Of a stretch of DNA of 64,000 nt, positions 1 to 9,124 are shown in pieces. The position numbers and the translations under genes were made by a program. Numbering within the stretch: position 1 is the stretch's first letter; the number at the start of each line of letters is the position of its first letter. The stretch covers positions 22,546-86,545 of the forward strand of contig JAHISP010000029.1 in assembly GCA_018818165.1 (NCBI GenBank). The letters run 5' to 3'. The notes under the pieces are model-generated. The model ran no database searches and had not been told where the DNA came from. It saw only the letters and a list, made by a program, of their open reading frames with translations. Source of the stretch: Bacteroidota bacterium. GTDB taxonomy: Bacteria; Bacteroidota; Ignavibacteria; Ignavibacteriales; Melioribacteraceae.

Positions 1-2
1 TT

Positions 3-629
3 GCCGCAGATTTTTCAAACCTTTCTCAGCAAATACGCTATGTTGAAATTGGCGGTGCTGATATAATTCACTGCGATATTATGGATGGAAAGTTTGTTCC
101 AAATATCACTTTTGGACCAGTTGTTGTAAAAGCTGTTCGAAAAGCCACAAAATTACCAATTGACGTTCATTTAATGATTAAAGACCCAGATAATTTTATT
201 GAGGATTTTGTAAACGCTGGTGCAAATTATATTTCTGTTCATCAAGAAGAAGTTGTTCATTTAAACCGAACTATTGTTAAAATTAAAGATTTGGGTGCAA
301 AAGCTGGAGTTGTGTTAAATCCTTCAACGCCAGTTAGTACTTTGACAGAAGTTCTCGAATTTGTCGATTTTGTATTAATTATGTCAGTAAATCCAGGTTT
401 TGGTGGACAAAAATTTATTGAATCAACTTTAAATAAAGTTTCTCAATTGGCAAAAATGAGAGAGGAAATGAATCTTAGTTTTGAAATTGAATTGGACGGC
501 GGCGTTACTTCCAAAAATATTCAAAAAATTGCCGCTGCTGGGTGCGATATTTTTGTTGCTGGTTCTTCCATTTTTGGACAAGATAATATTTCCGCCGCAA
601 CAACTGAGTTGAAAAATTTGGTTTCGTAA
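3..629 (+). CDS. rpe: Ribulose-phosphate 3-epimerase, 5' partial
   Basis: Interconverts ribulose 5-phosphate and xylulose 5-phosphate in the pentose phosphate pathway (cytosol). The frame is open to the left edge, so the real start lies outside the window; 208 codons are visible, nearly full family length. The first visible residues (AADFSNLSQQI) match the family N-terminus just after the start. Metal-binding and catalytic residues are present in HCDIMDG, DVHLMI and the later ELDGGV segment, and the phosphate-binding VAGSSIF loop is near the C-terminus. The first in-frame ATG at 81 lies inside the conserved core and cannot be the start. Confidence 0.96.
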   Translation, partial: AADFSNLSQQIRYVEIGGADIIHCDIMDGKFVPNITFGPVVVKAVRKATKLPIDVHLMIKDPDNFIEDFVNAGANYISVHQEEVVHLNRTIVKIKDLGAKAGVVLNPSTPVSTLTEVLEFVDFVLIMSVNPGFGGQKFIESTLNKVSQLAKMREEMNLSFEIELDGGVTSKNIQKIAAAGCDIFVAGSSIFGQDNISAATTELKNLVS

Positions 630-653
630 ATTTTTGTTAAAAAGGGATAATCT

Positions 654-839
654 TTGAAGCAATTTAATGTAAATATTTATCATTCTGGATTTTGTAACTC
701 TACTATTGAAGCTAATGATGAATTTGAAGCTGTGGAATTAGCTCGTAAATTGCCAATAAATAATGACGAGCTTATGTCAAATTTAGAAGTTTGGGAAGAA
801 ACTGATGAAGCATTTGGGTTAAACGCTCAAAATCAATAA
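654..839 (+). CDS. Small hypothetical protein (61 aa)
   Basis: Family not recognised. The short acidic protein begins MKQFNVNIYHSGFCNSTIEA and looks like a small alpha/beta fold with no signal peptide or membrane helix. It starts at TTG with an upstream AAAGGGA Shine-Dalgarno at a sensible distance, 24 bases after rpe, and is followed by folP 38 bases later, so it is probably co-transcribed with both. The segment ANDEFEAVELARKLP resembles the pattern of small domains in which residues of an N-terminal strand precede an E-A-x-x-L-A helix, but I cannot assign a function. It appears real because of its ribosome site and tight packing. Confidence 0.7.
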   Translation: MKQFNVNIYHSGFCNSTIEANDEFEAVELARKLPINNDELMSNLEVWEETDEAFGLNAQNQ

Positions 840-877
840 ATCCAAGAAAAAATAAAGTAATTAAAATAGGCTCATAT

Positions 878-1699
878 TTGTCAAATAATTTCTATCAAAA
901 ACTAATTACCGAAAAGCACATTTTTGTAATGGGTATTTTAAATGTTACTCCAGATTCATTTTCAGATGGCGGTAAATATTTTAGTATCAATTCAGCAACG
1001 GAACATGCTCTAGAAATGCTTGAAGACGGAGCTGATATAATTGATATTGGTGGCGAATCTTCGCGTCCTGGAGCAGAAGAAGTTTCAATTGATGAAGAAA
1101 TTAGCAGAACAATTCCAGTAATTGAAAGCATTTTTAAGCATAAACCTAACACAATTATTTCAATTGATACAACAAAATCGGAAGTTGCAGAAGCTGCTTT
1201 ACAATGTGGAGTAAAAATAATTAATGATATTTCTGGACTTTCTGATGCAAAAATGTTGGAAAAAGTTAAAAAATATTACGCTTCAATTGTAGTTATGCAC
1301 ATGCAAGGTAAACCACGTACAATGCAGGAAAGTCCAAAATATAAAAATGTTTTTGATGAGGTATTTTCTTTCTTGAAACAAAAAATTGAATTATCTAAAA
1401 ATTTTGGAGTTTCATCAATAATTATCGATCCTGGTATTGGCTTTGGCAAGAGTGTAAATCATAATTATGAATTACTAAGAAATTTAGCTAAATTTCAAAC
1501 TTTAGAAACTCCTTTATTGATAGGTGTTTCAAGGAAATCCTTAATTGGAAAATCATTAAATTTAGATGTTGAAAATAGAGATATTGCAACTATTATTCTT
1601 GAGACCGATGCTATAACTAAAGGAGCAAAAATTGTTCGCACTCATAATGTGAAAAATGCAATACAATTAAAACGCATAAATAAACTACTAACTAATTGA
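878..1699 (+). CDS. folP: Dihydropteroate synthase
   Basis: Condenses 6-hydroxymethyl-dihydropterin pyrophosphate with p-aminobenzoate in folate synthesis; sulfonamide target. A TIM-barrel protein of 273 aa, the usual length. Signature segments are visible in order: GILNVTPDSFSDGG (residues about 19-32), DIGGESSRPGA (56-66), a SIDT strand near 95-98, INDISG, MHMQGKPRTMQ, IIDPGIGFGKS (about 183-193), GVSRKSLIG and the terminal RTHNV. The start is TTG at 878 preceded by a weak AATAGG. cdaA follows 6 bases downstream, a folP-cdaA pairing seen widely in Bacteroidota and Chlorobi, so the two are probably one transcript. Confidence 0.97.
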   Translation: MSNNFYQKLITEKHIFVMGILNVTPDSFSDGGKYFSINSATEHALEMLEDGADIIDIGGESSRPGAEEVSIDEEISRTIPVIESIFKHKPNTIISIDTTKSEVAEAALQCGVKIINDISGLSDAKMLEKVKKYYASIVVMHMQGKPRTMQESPKYKNVFDEVFSFLKQKIELSKNFGVSSIIIDPGIGFGKSVNHNYELLRNLAKFQTLETPLLIGVSRKSLIGKSLNLDVENRDIATIILETDAITKGAKIVRTHNVKNAIQLKRINKLLTN

Positions 1700-1705
1700 T
1701 AATAA

Positions 1706-2530
1706 ATGTTTGAAATATTTAAAATAGGTTTTATGTCCTTTTCTTTTTTGGATTTACTTGATATCGCAATGGTATCATTTATTATCTATAAAATTTATAC
1801 AATTATTAAAGGGACAATTGCCGCTCAAATATTTCTTGGATTAATAGTTGTACTATTCTTTTCGTTTATTGCTCAAGCTGGTAACCTGAAAGCACTTGGA
1901 TGGTTATTGAAGTTATTAACTGATATTTGGGTAATTGCATTTATTATTCTGTTCCAACCAGAAATTAGACGATTTTTACTTTTATTAGGTAAACGACCTT
2001 TTGGTTCAAGATTTCTAAAAAAGAATGAAACTGATGATGAGGTTGCGGATATTTTAACAACTGCCGCATTTGAAATGTCACAACATCAACACGGTGCATT
2101 AATTGTTATTGAACGAACTATTGGAATTAAAAGTTTTATTGACACTGGCGAAAAAATTAATTCTGAAGTAAGTTCAAACTTGCTTCGCTCAATATTTTTC
2201 CCTCGTTCGCCTTTGCACGATGGCGCAGTTATTATGAAAAATAACATTATTCTTGCTGCTCGTTGTACTTTGCCACTTTCTAGTTCAACAAAATTTGATA
2301 AACTACCTCTTGGAATGAGACATAGAGCTGGACTTGGAATGAGCGAACAATCCGATGTGATTTGCTTAATTGTTTCTGAAGAAACTGGTTCAATTTCAAT
2401 TGCAGAAGATGGTAAGTTATATCGAGGTTTATCGCGCGATTCTGTTCGTAAATATTTATCAAAACGCATTGAACCTAAACAACATAAAGGAGTAAAGGGC
2501 ATTTTTGAACTATTCAATAAATCAAAATAA
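1706..2530 (+). CDS. cdaA: Diadenylate cyclase CdaA (DisA_N domain)
   Basis: Makes the second messenger c-di-AMP from two ATP at the membrane. Three hydrophobic helices occupy residues about 18-85, followed by the DisA_N catalytic domain (about 100-255). The two diagnostic motifs are intact: DGA (residues 172-174, in LHDGAV) and RHR (205-207, in GMRHRAGLG), so the enzyme should be active. Length of 274 aa is normal for CdaA. There is no cdaR (YbbR) or glmM neighbour as in Firmicutes; it follows folP and overlaps the next gene, a glycosyltransferase, by 26 bases. Function is by family; the physiological target of the messenger here is unknown. Confidence 0.95.
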   Translation: MFEIFKIGFMSFSFLDLLDIAMVSFIIYKIYTIIKGTIAAQIFLGLIVVLFFSFIAQAGNLKALGWLLKLLTDIWVIAFIILFQPEIRRFLLLLGKRPFGSRFLKKNETDDEVADILTTAAFEMSQHQHGALIVIERTIGIKSFIDTGEKINSEVSSNLLRSIFFPRSPLHDGAVIMKNNIILAARCTLPLSSSTKFDKLPLGMRHRAGLGMSEQSDVICLIVSEETGSISIAEDGKLYRGLSRDSVRKYLSKRIEPKQHKGVKGIFELFNKSK

Positions 2531-3197
2531 TATTTGCGTTGTTATTCCAATCTTTAACGAAATTGAATTCCTTGATGAATTACTTCAACGAGTATCTCTA
2601 TTTTCTTCAAATATAATTTGCGTTGATGATGGTTCTACTGATGGAAGCAAGGAATTACTTGAACCGAATGACAAAGTTACTTTAATTTCTAACGGCAAAA
2701 ATCGTGGAAAAGGATATGCCTTAAAAGTTGGACTTCTGAAATCACTTGAGTTTAATTGTGATTTTGTTGTCGCTATTGATGCAGACTTACAACATTTGCC
2801 CGAACAAATTCCAGAATTTGTAGCTGCATTAAAGGATTACGATTTAGTTATTGGAAATAGACTTCATTCACTTAAAGGGATGCCGTTACAAAGAATTATT
2901 AGCAATAAAATAACAAGTTGGCTACTTTCAAAAAAAGTTGGAATTAAAATATTAGATAGTCAAAGTGGTTTTAGAGCGTTTAGGAAAGAAATAATTAAAT
3001 CTATATTGCCATTTGAAACAGGATTTGAAGCAGAAACAGAAATGTTAATTAATGCTACTCTTAACAAAAACTCTATTGGATATGTTAAAATTCCAATTAT
3101 ATATAATAACAATAAAAGCAAAATGCACGCTTTTCAAGCCATATTTGGATTTTTAAGAGTCCTTTTGAAAAGCACCAAAAACAATTCTGAATTATAA
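2505..3197 (+). CDS. Family 2 glycosyltransferase (DPM1-like)
   Basis: A GT-A fold enzyme that probably transfers a sugar from a nucleotide donor to a polyprenyl phosphate or other acceptor. Visible motifs: VVIPIFNE (12-19), CVDDGSTDGS (39-48), GKGYALKVG, IDADLQHLPEQIPEF with the metal-binding DAD at 92-94, and GNRLHSLKGMPLQR followed by DSQSGFRAFR. It is 230 aa with no C-terminal membrane helices, like the short dolichyl-phosphate mannosyltransferase group. The TTG start lies inside the end of cdaA, about 12 bases after a strong AAAGGAG, suggesting translational coupling. The sugar and acceptor cannot be read from sequence. Confidence 0.9.
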   Translation: MNYSINQNNICVVIPIFNEIEFLDELLQRVSLFSSNIICVDDGSTDGSKELLEPNDKVTLISNGKNRGKGYALKVGLLKSLEFNCDFVVAIDADLQHLPEQIPEFVAALKDYDLVIGNRLHSLKGMPLQRIISNKITSWLLSKKVGIKILDSQSGFRAFRKEIIKSILPFETGFEAETEMLINATLNKNSIGYVKIPIIYNNNKSKMHAFQAIFGFLRVLLKSTKNNSEL

Positions 3198-3262
3198 TTT
3201 TAAAAATATTAAATTATACAACTAAAATTAGTGGAATTAGATTTATCAAATAGGAGTAAATC

Positions 3263-3940
3263 ATGAAGCTTAGATATTTTTCACATTCTGCTTTTCAAAT
3301 TACGACTGATAGCGGAAAAGTTATTTTGATTGACCCATTCTTAGATGGAAATCCTACTTCACCAGTAAAATCTGATGAAGTTTATGCCGATTATATTTTG
3401 CTAACGCATGCTCATGGTGACCATTTTGGCGATACAATAAAAATTGCAAAAAAATGCAATTCTACAGTGATTGCAGTATATGAGCTTGCTAATTATTGTA
3501 TCGAAAAAGGCTTAAATGCTCATAATATGCATATTGGTGGTAGTCACGAATTTGAATTTGGAAGAGTGAAGTTTACAATAGCTCATCATGGTTCACTAAC
3601 AAGTGATAATCATTTTGGCGGTGAACCTTCTGGAATTATTGTTACAATTGATAACAAAACTCTATATCATGCTGGCGATACTGGAATATTTTTGGATATG
3701 AAATTGATTGGAGAAATGAACAGAATTGATTATGCATTGCTTCCAATTGGTGATAATTTTACAATGGGAATTGATGATGCAGTAAAAGCTGCCGAATTTT
3801 TGAACGCAGATGTTTCAATTCCAATTCATTTTAACACTTTTCCCGTAATTGAAGCTAGCCCTAATGAGTTTAAGTCAAAAATTGAGGCAATTGGAAGAAA
3901 AGCAATAGTTCTCAAATATGGTCAAGAAATAGAATTATAA
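3263..3940 (+). CDS. UPF0173 metal-dependent hydrolase (metallo-beta-lactamase fold)
   Basis: A 225-aa cytosolic member of the UPF0173 family, predicted dinuclear metal hydrolase of unknown substrate. The metal-binding set is present: THAHGDH at residues 48-54, a HH pair at 118-119, HAGDTG at 146-151 and IPIHFNT near 197-203. The N-terminus MKLRYFSHSAF is typical of the family (usually MKLTYLGHS or similar). The ATG is preceded by TAGGAG 6 bases upstream. It stands alone before an inverted repeat that probably ends its transcript, and upstream of parA. Confidence 0.93.
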   Translation: MKLRYFSHSAFQITTDSGKVILIDPFLDGNPTSPVKSDEVYADYILLTHAHGDHFGDTIKIAKKCNSTVIAVYELANYCIEKGLNAHNMHIGGSHEFEFGRVKFTIAHHGSLTSDNHFGGEPSGIIVTIDNKTLYHAGDTGIFLDMKLIGEMNRIDYALLPIGDNFTMGIDDAVKAAEFLNADVSIPIHFNTFPVIEASPNEFKSKIEAIGRKAIVLKYGQEIEL

Positions 3941-3970
3941 AAATAATACTTGAATAATAAAATACAAAAT

Positions 3971-4020
3971 AAGCCCAACTTCTTTTGTGTAAGATATAAA
4001 TTATAAACGAAGTTGGGCTT
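3971..4020 (+). terminator. Inverted repeat, probable transcription end
   Basis: A perfect 12-base inverted repeat, AAGCCCAACTTC (3971-3982) and GAAGTTGGGCTT (4009-4020), with a 26-base AT-rich loop. It lies between the UPF0173 gene and parA. There is no T tract on the plus-strand side, so either termination is weak or the structure acts as a boundary hairpin; the minus-strand exit side is T-rich. Confidence 0.5.
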
Positions 4021-4042
4021 CATAAATTGACTGATAGGAAAT

Positions 4043-4819
4043 ATGCCAATAATCTCAATTGCAAATCAAAAAGGTGGCGTTGGAAAAACATCAACTGCCA
4101 TAAATTTATCTGCATCAATAGCAGCTGCCGAATACAGAACTCTTTTAGTGGATATTGATCCTCAAGCAAATTCTTCTTCTGGATTAGGCGTTGAAAGAAA
4201 TAATCCATCGGTTTATGATGTTTTGATGGGGTTGGAAAATGCAGAAAATGCAATTCAATCAACATATATGCCATTCCTGGATATACTTCCATCAACAATT
4301 GATCTTGTTGGTGCTGAAATTGAATTAGTTTCGGTGGAAAACAGAGAGCATCAATTAACTGAACCATTATCAAATTTGCAGAGTAAATACGATTTTATTT
4401 TTATCGACTGTCCACCATCGCTAGGATTATTAACTCTAAACGCATTAACTGCTTCAAACTCTGTAATAATTCCTGTTCAATGCGAGTATTTTGCACTCGA
4501 GGGTTTAGGTCAACTCTTAAATACAATAAACCTTGTGAGAAAAAATTTAAATCCAAAACTTTCAATTGAGGGTGTTCTCTTAACAATGTTTGATCAGAGA
4601 TTAAAATTATCAAATCAAGTTAGAGATGAAGTAAATAAGTATTTTGGTGCAAAAGTTTTTGAAGCTGTAATTCATAGAAATGTAAGAATATCAGAAGCTC
4701 CGAGCCATGCAAAACCAGTGTTGTTATATGATTCTATTTCAACTGGTGCAAGAAATTATATGCAATTAGCTTCCGAATTAATAGAACGTACACAAATAAT
4801 TAAGAAAATAGATGAGTAA
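4043..4819 (+). CDS. parA: Chromosome partitioning ATPase ParA/Soj
   Basis: DNA-binding ATPase that segregates the replication origin together with ParB. The deviant Walker A motif KGGVGKTST is at residues 10-18, Walker A' region LVDIDPQANSSSGLG near 35-49, and Walker B in FIDCPPSLGLLT about 119-130. The 258-aa length is typical of chromosomal Soj-type proteins without an N-terminal helix-turn-helix. It overlaps parB by 8 bases, the usual chromosomal pair arrangement. ATG follows TAGGAAAT. Presence of parAB suggests that the chromosome origin may not be far, but this is inference. Confidence 0.97.
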   Translation: MPIISIANQKGGVGKTSTAINLSASIAAAEYRTLLVDIDPQANSSSGLGVERNNPSVYDVLMGLENAENAIQSTYMPFLDILPSTIDLVGAEIELVSVENREHQLTEPLSNLQSKYDFIFIDCPPSLGLLTLNALTASNSVIIPVQCEYFALEGLGQLLNTINLVRKNLNPKLSIEGVLLTMFDQRLKLSNQVRDEVNKYFGAKVFEAVIHRNVRISEAPSHAKPVLLYDSISTGARNYMQLASELIERTQIIKKIDE

Positions 4820-5753
4820 GATGAAAACAGGCTTAGGTCGTGGACTTGGTGCATTAATTAATCCAAATTTTAATAAAGATAGTTTAGAAGAAAAAATTAC
4901 AATCTCTGAATCCGAAATTAGTAGAGATGATGGCGAATCGGTTGATATTTTATCAAAGATTCCAACAAATAATATTTTCCCAAATCCTTATCAACCACGT
5001 ACTAACTTTGAACCAGGTGCGTTGGATGATTTGAAAAACTCAATTATCGAAAATGGATTAATTCAACCAATAACTGTTAGAAGAGTTGATAAACATTTTG
5101 AATTGATTTCTGGTGAACGACGCTTGCGTGCATCAAAAGAAATTGGATTAAGAGATATTCCAGCATATGTAATTAAAGTTGATACAAAAGAAGCAATGTT
5201 AGCGCTTGCTCTAATTGAAAATGTTCAAAGAGAAGATTTAAACGCTATCGAAATTGCAAAAACTTATCGCAAATTGATGGTTGAATGCAATCTTTCACAA
5301 GAAGAAATTGCCGATAAAGTTGGCAAAGAACGTTCAACAGTTACTAACTCAATGAGGCTTCTAAAACTTCCTAATATAATTCAGCAATCATTAATTGATA
5401 ACAAAATAAGCGCTGGTCATGCAAGAGCTATTTTGGGTTTAATAGATGAAAACTCTCAGTTAGCTGTTTTTGAAAAAATATTAAAAGATAAGCTTTCTGT
5501 TAGAGAAGTTGAAAAGATTGTAAAACAAGGTTCAATAAAACCTTCACAAAACCAGCCAAAGAAAGAAAATGTAATAAATTCAACTGATTATATTTTTAAC
5601 GCAAGTCTTGAAGAAAAACTTCGTGGAATATTTGGTACAAAAGTTATTTGTAAACAGAAAAAAGACAATTCTGGAAGTATCTCAATTGAATTTTATTCTG
5701 ACGATGAATTAGAAAGATTATTGGACCTTTTTGCTACAATTGAAAATAATTAG
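4812..5753 (+). CDS. parB: Chromosome partitioning protein ParB
   Basis: CTP-dependent DNA clamp that loads at parS sites and spreads. The N-terminal tail KTGLGRGLGALI is the conserved ParA-activating segment. The ParB/Srx domain runs about 48-140 with the CTP-binding GERRLRA motif at 101-107 and ENVQREDLNAIEIA around 137-150. The DNA-binding helix-turn-helix LSQEEIADKVGKERSTVTNS is at about 158-177, followed by KISAGHARAILG. A C-terminal dimerisation region completes 313 aa. No match to the common parS 16-mer was found by reading the window. Confidence 0.97.
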   Translation: MSKMKTGLGRGLGALINPNFNKDSLEEKITISESEISRDDGESVDILSKIPTNNIFPNPYQPRTNFEPGALDDLKNSIIENGLIQPITVRRVDKHFELISGERRLRASKEIGLRDIPAYVIKVDTKEAMLALALIENVQREDLNAIEIAKTYRKLMVECNLSQEEIADKVGKERSTVTNSMRLLKLPNIIQQSLIDNKISAGHARAILGLIDENSQLAVFEKILKDKLSVREVEKIVKQGSIKPSQNQPKKENVINSTDYIFNASLEEKLRGIFGTKVICKQKKDNSGSISIEFYSDDELERLLDLFATIENN

Positions 5754-6240
5754 ACTTCAAATATTGATTCTTGTTTTACTATTAGTTGCTACATCTAGTG
5801 GACAAACTTTAGCTGATTCATCACAAACAAATGAACAAAATGATTCAACTTTTGTAATGACAAAATCCCCTTGGGGAGCGGTTGCAAGAAGCGCACTAAT
5901 TCCAGGTTGGGGACAGTTTTACAACGAAGCCTTTTGGAAAACTCCAGTTGTTTGGGGTGTTCTAGGTTGGTTTACTTATCTTTATATTGAGAACGATAAA
6001 TTATACAAAGATTATGGAGATTTATATAAAGAGAGTGTGAGTAGTGGAAATGCAATTGAATTTTATAGGGATAGAAGAAATGATTATAGAGATGAACGAG
6101 ATAAATATGCTTTGATTCTTGGAATATCATATTTCTTGAATTTAGTTGACGCATATGTTGATGCTCAACTTTTTGATTTTGATGTAACAGAAAATCCTAT
6201 TACACATCAGCCGGAATTGGGCATAAAGTACAGATTTTAA
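5740..6240 (+). CDS. DUF5683 membrane/secreted protein
   Basis: A Bacteroidota-type DUF5683 protein of unknown function. An N-terminal signal peptide or anchor (IIRLQILILVLLLVATSSGQ) precedes the conserved region with SPWGAVARSALIPGWGQFYN, then two hydrophobic stretches (about residues 65-85 and 120-140 of the mature region) separated by a charged segment rich in Y, D and R. The family commonly sits immediately after parB, exactly as here. Two in-frame TTG codons, 5731 and 5740, could start it; 5740 gives a cleaner signal peptide. Both lie within the end of parB, so translation is probably coupled. Confidence 0.82.
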   Translation: MKIIRLQILILVLLLVATSSGQTLADSSQTNEQNDSTFVMTKSPWGAVARSALIPGWGQFYNEAFWKTPVVWGVLGWFTYLYIENDKLYKDYGDLYKESVSSGNAIEFYRDRRNDYRDERDKYALILGISYFLNLVDAYVDAQLFDFDVTENPITHQPELGIKYRF

Positions 6241-6285
6241 TTGCAATAATAATAAATTTTATAAAAACTTAGTAGGGATAACATC

Positions 6286-9057
6286 ATGAAAACTTATTTA
6301 TTACACTCACTAATATTTTTCTTTTCAATATTCGCAAATTCTTATTTAATGGCTTCAAATGAATTATCAGTATTAACTGATGCTGTTGGAAGTTCCAAAC
6401 CCGGTTATATGGATAAGGTTGTTTTAGTTGTTGAACCTCATGGTGGGTATTTCGAACAATCTCTTTATATTGAATATGCTGACCACAATCAATTCCCAGG
6501 CAATAAAAATGTAGAAGTTATTCATCGTTTCGAATTGCCTGAAGGTTCAGTAATTAACGATATGTGGTTGTGGATTGGTGATAGCGTAATGCAAGCAACT
6601 ATGCTTGATACTTGGACAGCTACAGCAATTTATGATAGTATTGTTACAAATAAACGTGATCCAGCGCTTTTGAAGAAAAAGGGAAATCAATACGAACTTC
6701 ATGTCTATCCTCTAGAATCGGGTAGTTTTAGAAAAGTTAAAATAAATATGATTACTCCTGTTAAATGGGTTGGGAAAAATGCAACAGCTGAACTTCCCTT
6801 TAGAATGCTATTTGCCAACAATAGCAACACTAAACCTGTTGAAATTTTATTCCGAAAGAAAATGGATTCATGGGGTGAACCAAATATAATTGAATTTCCT
6901 CAAAATACTTTCTCTAATCTAACAGATACTCTAGGTTATAACTTCTCATACTTGTTAGTAGATGATATAAGTCAGCAGAATTCACTTAAGCTATCTTATA
7001 CTACTACTTTTAGTAACGGTAAATTTATTACAGGATTTGAAGATAAATCTCAAAAATCTTATTTCCAACTAGGCATTTTGCCAAGTGAGTTTTTTAATTT
7101 AGAGCAAGATTTATCTCCCACAAAAAACCTTTATGCAATTGATTTAAGTGGAAATAAAAGTAAAAACATTGATTTATTATTGCCTAATATTTCAAGTGTC
7201 ATGAATGCTGGAATGAAGGAAGGTGACCAATTTAATATAATTGTTTCTGGTACAGACAAGATAAAAAACATTTCAAATGGCTGGCAAAACTATGTTCAAA
7301 CTTCTGTTAATAGCTTACTAAATGATTTCCAAGAAAGTTCATTCGCAGATTCAATTTCTATTAACAAGAGACCGAATATTATTTTTTGCGATTATGATGC
7401 TAGAAATAGTTGGGATTTTGAAGGAATTGAAGAGTTTGCAGATGTTCAATATTTTAACAATATCATGGCAGCAGTTCCAAGTTTTAACAAAGCAGATATT
7501 TTAACTGCTTATAGACATGGCTATGATGATATAATTAACCAAGACCAATTAGATCAAATGTTAACTCCTCTTGACAGCTTTTTTGTTAAAGGAGGAAGAT
7601 TAGTTACTTACTTTGATTATAACAGAAATGAGGGTGAGTTGTTAGCAAAACATTATATTCCCACACTCAGTTCAAATCATTTTCAAGCTACTGCTCAAAC
7701 GCTTTATAGAAACGAGGAAGGAAATATTGGCGAATATTTTCCAGAAGAATTTGACCACAATTTTGTCGGTATTCTGAGTTACGATGATCCAGATGTCAAA
7801 ATTGAACTCATGACTGCTAGCGGTGAACCAACCATAATTTCAAAAAAGATACGAAATGGTTTAATAGTTGTTGTAGATATGTGGCAGATAAAAGATGATG
7901 GAGCAATGAGATCAATTATGTCGCCCCCACTCCTTCGCCTTAATGAAACATCTGGAAATTTGTTGCTACCGAATTTACTTACATCCATTAGTAATGAATA
8001 CACAATAAGTTCTTTCGACAAATGTGTCCTTTTCAGTAACTCAGATTCAATATACACGGAAATGTCAACTAATGAGTTTGCAATTAATTATTTGTCTAAG
8101 TTCGATACAATTCCAAAATTTAATACTATAAATCTTCTTGATGGGTTGTCAATTAATCCTCCTTCAATTATTATAGATAATAACTTGTATTATGGAAGTG
8201 GATATTTGTTAAGTGAAATAGCCTCAAATAGCGGTGGAGTTCATTTTGAAACATATAAAAATGATTGGGATTATATAACATCATTGTCTAATTATGCATT
8301 AAATCCTTTACTGAAAGATTTGAAAATTGATGTTGTTGTCGATGAAGGGAATGGAAATCTAGTTGAAATTAGAGAAGTGAATCCAATACCTAACGACCCC
8401 AACAAACCACTCTTTTTTATCGCAGAAACCAATGGACAAAGCAAGGCTAATTTTAAGATGTCTGCTACGTTTGTGGGAATTGATACACCAATAGAAAAGA
8501 ACTTTGATTTTTTATTTTCACATGATAGCACAAAATATGAAGTTCTAATTCCCTCACTTTTAGCAAATGAAGTACTAAACGATATGTTTAATGCAGATAA
8601 TCTTGATACTCTAGGAATTGTAAATTTAGCAATACAACATAATTTATTAACAGATTTTACTGCTTTGCTTGCACTTGAGCCAAATGATACATTACATTTT
8701 ATGGAAAATCCATTTGATGAAGGTGGTCTAACAGCAATAGAAGAAGACTCTCAAACTGATTCCGATTCTTTGTCTGTTGAAGTATATCCAAATCCTTTTA
8801 ATAACCAAGTAAAAGTTAAACTAGTTCTTAATGAACCATCAAATATCAATATTAGTATTTATAATATTCTTGGTCAAAAGGTTATAGATATTGAAAGGAA
8901 CAAAAATGCTAAAAACTCTTACTCATTTATTTGGAATGGAAAGAATTCTTTTGGAATGAGTGTAGCTACTGGATTATATATTCTTAGAATAGATGTTACA
9001 GGAATTGCATCAAATAAAAAGGAAATTATTACAAGAAAACTGCTATATTTAAAATAG
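6286..9057 (+). CDS. Large secreted VIT-like protein with T9SS sorting domain
   Basis: A 923-aa exported protein. A signal peptide (first about 23 residues, ending LMASN) leads into a region resembling the VIT domain of inter-alpha-trypsin inhibitors: VEVIHRFELPEGSVIND, then TATAIYDSIV and LHVYPLESGSFRKVKI (about residues 70-160). The middle is long, beta-rich and not assigned. The last about 85 residues form a type A T9SS sorting domain (VEVYPNPFNNQVKVKL, YNILGQKV, ATGLYILRI, TRKLLYLK), indicating outer-membrane translocation and surface attachment or release. The VIT assignment is from pattern recognition and moderately secure; no von Willebrand MIDAS motif was evident. Confidence 0.8.
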   Translation: MKTYLLHSLIFFFSIFANSYLMASNELSVLTDAVGSSKPGYMDKVVLVVEPHGGYFEQSLYIEYADHNQFPGNKNVEVIHRFELPEGSVINDMWLWIGDSVMQATMLDTWTATAIYDSIVTNKRDPALLKKKGNQYELHVYPLESGSFRKVKINMITPVKWVGKNATAELPFRMLFANNSNTKPVEILFRKKMDSWGEPNIIEFPQNTFSNLTDTLGYNFSYLLVDDISQQNSLKLSYTTTFSNGKFITGFEDKSQKSYFQLGILPSEFFNLEQDLSPTKNLYAIDLSGNKSKNIDLLLPNISSVMNAGMKEGDQFNIIVSGTDKIKNISNGWQNYVQTSVNSLLNDFQESSFADSISINKRPNIIFCDYDARNSWDFEGIEEFADVQYFNNIMAAVPSFNKADILTAYRHGYDDIINQDQLDQMLTPLDSFFVKGGRLVTYFDYNRNEGELLAKHYIPTLSSNHFQATAQTLYRNEEGNIGEYFPEEFDHNFVGILSYDDPDVKIELMTASGEPTIISKKIRNGLIVVVDMWQIKDDGAMRSIMSPPLLRLNETSGNLLLPNLLTSISNEYTISSFDKCVLFSNSDSIYTEMSTNEFAINYLSKFDTIPKFNTINLLDGLSINPPSIIIDNNLYYGSGYLLSEIASNSGGVHFETYKNDWDYITSLSNYALNPLLKDLKIDVVVDEGNGNLVEIREVNPIPNDPNKPLFFIAETNGQSKANFKMSATFVGIDTPIEKNFDFLFSHDSTKYEVLIPSLLANEVLNDMFNADNLDTLGIVNLAIQHNLLTDFTALLALEPNDTLHFMENPFDEGGLTAIEEDSQTDSDSLSVEVYPNPFNNQVKVKLVLNEPSNINISIYNILGQKVIDIERNKNAKNSYSFIWNGKNSFGMSVATGLYILRIDVTGIASNKKEIITRKLLYLK

Positions 9058-9124
9058 TGTATTTCTTTAAACAAATATTGACTTTTAACAGTATTCTAAT
9101 GTCTAATAATTTTTTGGTTGACAA

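Noticed and set aside
2086..2517. Minus-strand open frame opposite cdaA
   Set aside because: It mirrors a well-supported gene, has no ribosome site or recognisable product, and is a shadow of the cdaA frame.
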